Positions 61,463 to 64,000 of a stretch of 64,000 nucleotides of DNA are shown in pieces. This DNA comes from Lachnospiraceae bacterium (GTDB lineage: Bacteria; Bacillota; Clostridia; Lachnospirales; Lachnospiraceae). How positions within the stretch are numbered: position 1 is the first letter of the stretch; every line of letters starts with the position of its first letter. Both the position numbers and the translations under genes were made by a program. Where the stretch lies: assembly GCA_024691305.1 (NCBI GenBank), contig JAILNS010000006.1:1-64000 (forward strand), read 5' to 3'. Below the pieces are notes generated by a model. It was not told the origin of the DNA, ran no database searches, and worked only from the letters and a program-made list of their open reading frames with translations.

Positions 61463-61876
61463 ATGGCAGCAATCGAAGAACTGATCAGGACCGAGAGTGA
61501 CGGCAGTATCAGCTTTGGCAATCATCAGCTGAAAGAGAAGGCAAAAAAAGAAGATTACGAAAGTTCCGGGGATATCTACAAGGTAAAGACATACTCAACA
61601 ATGACCAAACTTGAGAAAAACGGAATGTTTCTGTATGAATCCGTTCCCGGTACCAGTGTTTCATCTTTGAATGAGACGGAAGACGGAGTATCATTTACGG
61701 TTTCCGGAAGTGAAGATGCTCAGGTTACGGTAGGCCTTCAGGACGACAGCGAATATGATGTTACGGTAAACGGCGATAAGATTGGTCGTATGAAGACCAA
61801 CATGGGAGGAAAACTGGTAGTATCTCTTGAACTTTCCGAGGGAGAGGACAAGGAAGTTAAGATCACCAAGGCATAA
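61463..61876 (+). CDS. conserved protein between clpC and radA (annotated endosialidase in related genomes)
   Basis: 137 residues, all-beta. Starts AAIEELIRTESDGSISFGNH and ends GGKLVVSLELSEGEDKEVKI; I recall near-identical Lachnospiraceae proteins carrying the label endosialidase, always in this position, but no catalytic residues support an enzyme. Two strands-rich halves may bind a ligand or be a chaperone-like adaptor. Strong ribosome binding site ACGGAGGTAAAA. 2 bases separate it from radA. Confidence 0.7.
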   Translation: MAAIEELIRTESDGSISFGNHQLKEKAKKEDYESSGDIYKVKTYSTMTKLEKNGMFLYESVPGTSVSSLNETEDGVSFTVSGSEDAQVTVGLQDDSEYDVTVNGDKIGRMKTNMGGKLVVSLELSEGEDKEVKITKA

Positions 61877-61878
61877 AT

Positions 61879-63246
61879 ATGGCAAAAAGCAAAAGTGTAT
61901 TCTTCTGCCAGCAATGCGGTTACGAATCCGCAAAGTGGATGGGACAGTGTCCCGCCTGTAAGGAGTGGAATACTTTTACGGAAGAACCGGTGCTCGTAAC
62001 CGGCAACGCTGATAAGAAGCGTTCCCGTACGGGCACTGTCGCAAATCCGCGCGCCATATCCGAGATAGAAAAAGATGAGGCAGCGCGCATAAATACGGGA
62101 ATAGGCGAACTCGACAGAGTACTCGGAGGAGGAACTGTTCCGGGATCGCTCATTTTGGTGGGAGGAGACCCCGGCATCGGCAAGTCTACTCTTTTGCTTC
62201 AGGTATGCCGTAATATGTCGGGTGCAGGATATGATGTCCTTTATATATCCGGCGAGGAGAGTCTTACACAGATAAAACTCAGGGCTGAACGTATCGGTGA
62301 CTTCGATGACAGGATGAAGTTATTGTGCGAGACAGACCTTGATGCGATAGAGGAATGTATAGTCAAGTCACATCCCTCGTGTATTGTAATAGATTCCATA
62401 CAGACCATGAGCGATCCGAATGTTTCTTCATCCCCGGGATCGGTATCTCAGGTCAGGGAATCGACCAATACGCTTTTAAAGATCGCAAAAACAATGAATA
62501 TCACGGTATTTATCGTAGGCCATGTGACCAAGGAAGGGACTGTGGCAGGGCCCAGAGTCTTAGAGCACATGGTAGATACCGTTTTGTATTTTGAAGGTGA
62601 CCGCCACGCCTCATACAGGGTGCTTAGGGCGGTTAAGAACAGATTCGGCTCAACCAATGAGATCGGCGTTTTTGAAATGTCCGAACAGGGACTTATCGAG
62701 GTTGATAATGCTTCCGCATATATGCTTGACGGAAGACCGGAAGGTGCATCGGGAAGCGTTGTCGTCTGCTCCATGGAAGGAACGAGACCTATCCTTTTGG
62801 AGATACAGGCACTGATAGTCAGGACATCTTTTGGAATGCCCAGGCGACAGGCGGCAGGTGCGGATTACAACCGCGTTAACCTCCTGATGGCGGTTTTGGA
62901 GAGAAGGACCGGACTTAAATTATCCGATTGTGATGCATATGTAAATCTGACCGGAGGCATCAGAGTTAATGAACCTGCGATAGATTTAGGTATGGCTATG
63001 GCCATAGCTTCGGGCTTTAAGAACAGGGCGATAGATCCGGGTACCGTAGTATTCGGTGAAGTGGGCCTGTCCGGAGAGGTAAGAAGTGTGAGTCAGGCGG
63101 AATCGAGAGTCAAAGAAGCCGCGCGCATGGGCTTTAAGACATGCATAATTCCAAAGAGCAATGCATCAAAACTGACCGGAATACAGGGGATAGAGATCAT
63201 AGGCGTATCGTCTCTTGACGAGGCCATTTCATATACAGGTAACTGA
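61879..63246 (+). CDS. radA: DNA repair protein RadA (Sms)
   Basis: 455 residues. Zinc finger CQQCGYESAKWMGQCPAC at the N-terminus, RecA-like ATPase (GGDPGIGKSTLLLQV Walker A, IVIDSIQTM Walker B), the KNRFGSTNEIGVFEM signature, and a Lon-like C-terminal domain (NLTGGIRVNEPAIDLGMAMA, VGLSGEVRSVSQAESRVKEA). Branch-migration helicase in recombination. Start right behind the endosialidase-family gene. LCP gene follows after 2 bases. Confidence 0.96.
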   Translation: MAKSKSVFFCQQCGYESAKWMGQCPACKEWNTFTEEPVLVTGNADKKRSRTGTVANPRAISEIEKDEAARINTGIGELDRVLGGGTVPGSLILVGGDPGIGKSTLLLQVCRNMSGAGYDVLYISGEESLTQIKLRAERIGDFDDRMKLLCETDLDAIEECIVKSHPSCIVIDSIQTMSDPNVSSSPGSVSQVRESTNTLLKIAKTMNITVFIVGHVTKEGTVAGPRVLEHMVDTVLYFEGDRHASYRVLRAVKNRFGSTNEIGVFEMSEQGLIEVDNASAYMLDGRPEGASGSVVVCSMEGTRPILLEIQALIVRTSFGMPRRQAAGADYNRVNLLMAVLERRTGLKLSDCDAYVNLTGGIRVNEPAIDLGMAMAIASGFKNRAIDPGTVVFGEVGLSGEVRSVSQAESRVKEAARMGFKTCIIPKSNASKLTGIQGIEIIGVSSLDEAISYTGN

Positions 63247-63248
63247 AG

Positions 63249-64000
63249 GTGAACGACAAAAAAGCATGGGCTAAAAAGAATATTCCTTTTATCGTGATAG
63301 AACTGATCGTACTGGCTTTGTCCATCGGTGTACTTTATATAGTCACACTTATGACACATACCGTAAAAAAGGTGGATCTTGAGCCGGAAAAGATCGTTAT
63401 CAACAATGCAGAGACAACTGAAAGTGCAGATCCTCTCGGTGAGGGAAAGACCGCAGGCACCGATACCGTAAGTACCGGGACCGGAGTAATAAATATAGCT
63501 TTATTTGGCGTTGATTCAAGAGACGGAAATTTAAGTAAGCGTACCAGAAGCGATACCATGATAATCGCAAGCATAGATCAGGATAATCATGTTGTCAGAC
63601 TAATAAGTGTCTATAGAGATTCATATTTAAATCTCGGAAACGATACATATTCCAAGGCAAATGCCGCATATGCCAAAGGCGGTCCGGAACAGGCTATCAA
63701 TATGCTCAATATGAATCTGGACCTGGATATAACCGATTATGTGACGGTCGGATTTGAAGGCCTCTCTGAAGCCGTAGATGCACTTGGTGGTGTGGAGATA
63801 GATATTGCGGTAGATGAGATAAGCCATCTGAACAATTACCAGCGAAGCATGTATATAAATGAAGATGGTACAGGTGAATTAAACGAGGACATCATTGAGG
63901 TATATGATGACGGATTGCAGACACTAAACGGTCTTCAGGCGACTGCCTACTGCCGTATCAGATACACTGCGGGAAATGATTACAAAAGAGCAGAGAGACA
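63249..64000 (+). CDS. LytR-CpsA-Psr family protein, N-terminal part (3' end outside window)
   Basis: At least 250 residues visible. GTG start 63249, 2 bases after the radA stop, with no strong Shine-Dalgarno; translation is probably coupled. One N-terminal helix (FIVIELIVLALSIGVLYIVTL) and then an extracytoplasmic LCP domain: INIALFGVDSRDGNLSKRTR, RSDTMIIASI and LISVYRDSYLNLG hold the conserved Asp and Arg that bind pyrophosphate-lipid. Later TVGFEGLSEAVDALGGVEI and LNGLQATAYCRIRY. Attaches secondary wall polymers to peptidoglycan. The frame continues off the end. Confidence 0.9.
   Translation, partial: MNDKKAWAKKNIPFIVIELIVLALSIGVLYIVTLMTHTVKKVDLEPEKIVINNAETTESADPLGEGKTAGTDTVSTGTGVINIALFGVDSRDGNLSKRTRSDTMIIASIDQDNHVVRLISVYRDSYLNLGNDTYSKANAAYAKGGPEQAINMLNMNLDLDITDYVTVGFEGLSEAVDALGGVEIDIAVDEISHLNNYQRSMYINEDGTGELNEDIIEVYDDGLQTLNGLQATAYCRIRYTAGNDYKRAER

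Noticed and set aside
1-64000. tRNA or rRNA genes
   Set aside because: No tRNA-like cloverleaf with CCA end or conserved rRNA segment was recognised in any gap; gaps are short and mostly explained.

Overview
The window looks like chromosome from a Gram-positive anaerobe of the Lachnospiraceae, probably Butyrivibrio-like. The case rests on moderate GC, strong AGGAGG-type ribosome binding sites, a Trp T-box, Cys-type glutathione peroxidase, cytoplasmic xylan and glucuronide hydrolases, and several small families common in Clostridia (DUF3793, DUF6110, DUF6142-like, the so-called endosialidase protein between clpC and radA). Assignment below family level is inference. I saw no rRNA, tRNA, CRISPR array, insertion sequence or intact prophage.

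Layout. 0-6.3 kb: end of thiN, an rlmD/trmA-type RNA methyltransferase, an accessory stretch (XRE protein with a phage/ICE-type C-terminal domain, an eroded 400-base region, TetR-CPBP protease pair, an MFS remnant) and a GGDEF protein. 6.3-16.6 kb: sugar kinase, flavin reductase, 2-hydroxyacid dehydrogenase, GH2 glucuronidase, GH10 xylanase, a MerR-methyltransferase fusion with a textbook 19-base-spacer promoter, a PanE-like reductase, and a LytTR/DUF3021/ABC exporter set. 16.7-26.3 kb: GDPD, EamA transporter, rarA, HD-GYP, aldo/keto reductase, DUF4015, DUF89, HAD nucleotidase. 26.3-31.2 kb: MazEF-like pair, Zur/Fur-controlled znuBC-type transporter, NhaC antiporter coupled to glutathione peroxidase. 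31.2-35.3 kb: sulfur genes (LysR, metY, cysK, larE). 35.3-43.5 kb: a tryptophan operon in the order trpC-F-B-A-D-E-G, led by a T-box whose specifier is UGG, plus an epimerase. 43.5-50.5 kb: a metal-linked region (flavodoxin, DUF3793, methyltransferase, DUF6110, atypical P1B ATPase, tcdA, ZIP transporter, HMA chaperone). 50.5-57.3 kb: pyrE, a small membrane protein, an extended M29 peptidase, purE-M-N-D. 57.3-64 kb: zinc-ribbon/HTH protein, an SH3b membrane protein with a polyaspartate/RS-like tail, clpC, endosialidase-family protein, radA, and the start of a LytR-CpsA-Psr protein.

What stands out. (1) Ten intergenic gaps each carry a private tandem repeat (2-4 copies of a 14-25 base unit), several swallowing a stop codon or ribosome binding site. 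(2) A 280-base non-coding array of related hairpins sits at 44.9-45.2 kb; two members share loop sequence and show a compensatory base-pair change. (3) Three GTTAG-N6-CTAA operators connect the divergent flavodoxin/DUF3793 and methyltransferase/DUF6110/ATPase operons and suggest an undescribed, probably metal-responsive regulon. (4) The XRE-LPD3-like gene is framed by two 9-base palindromes exactly around its promoter.
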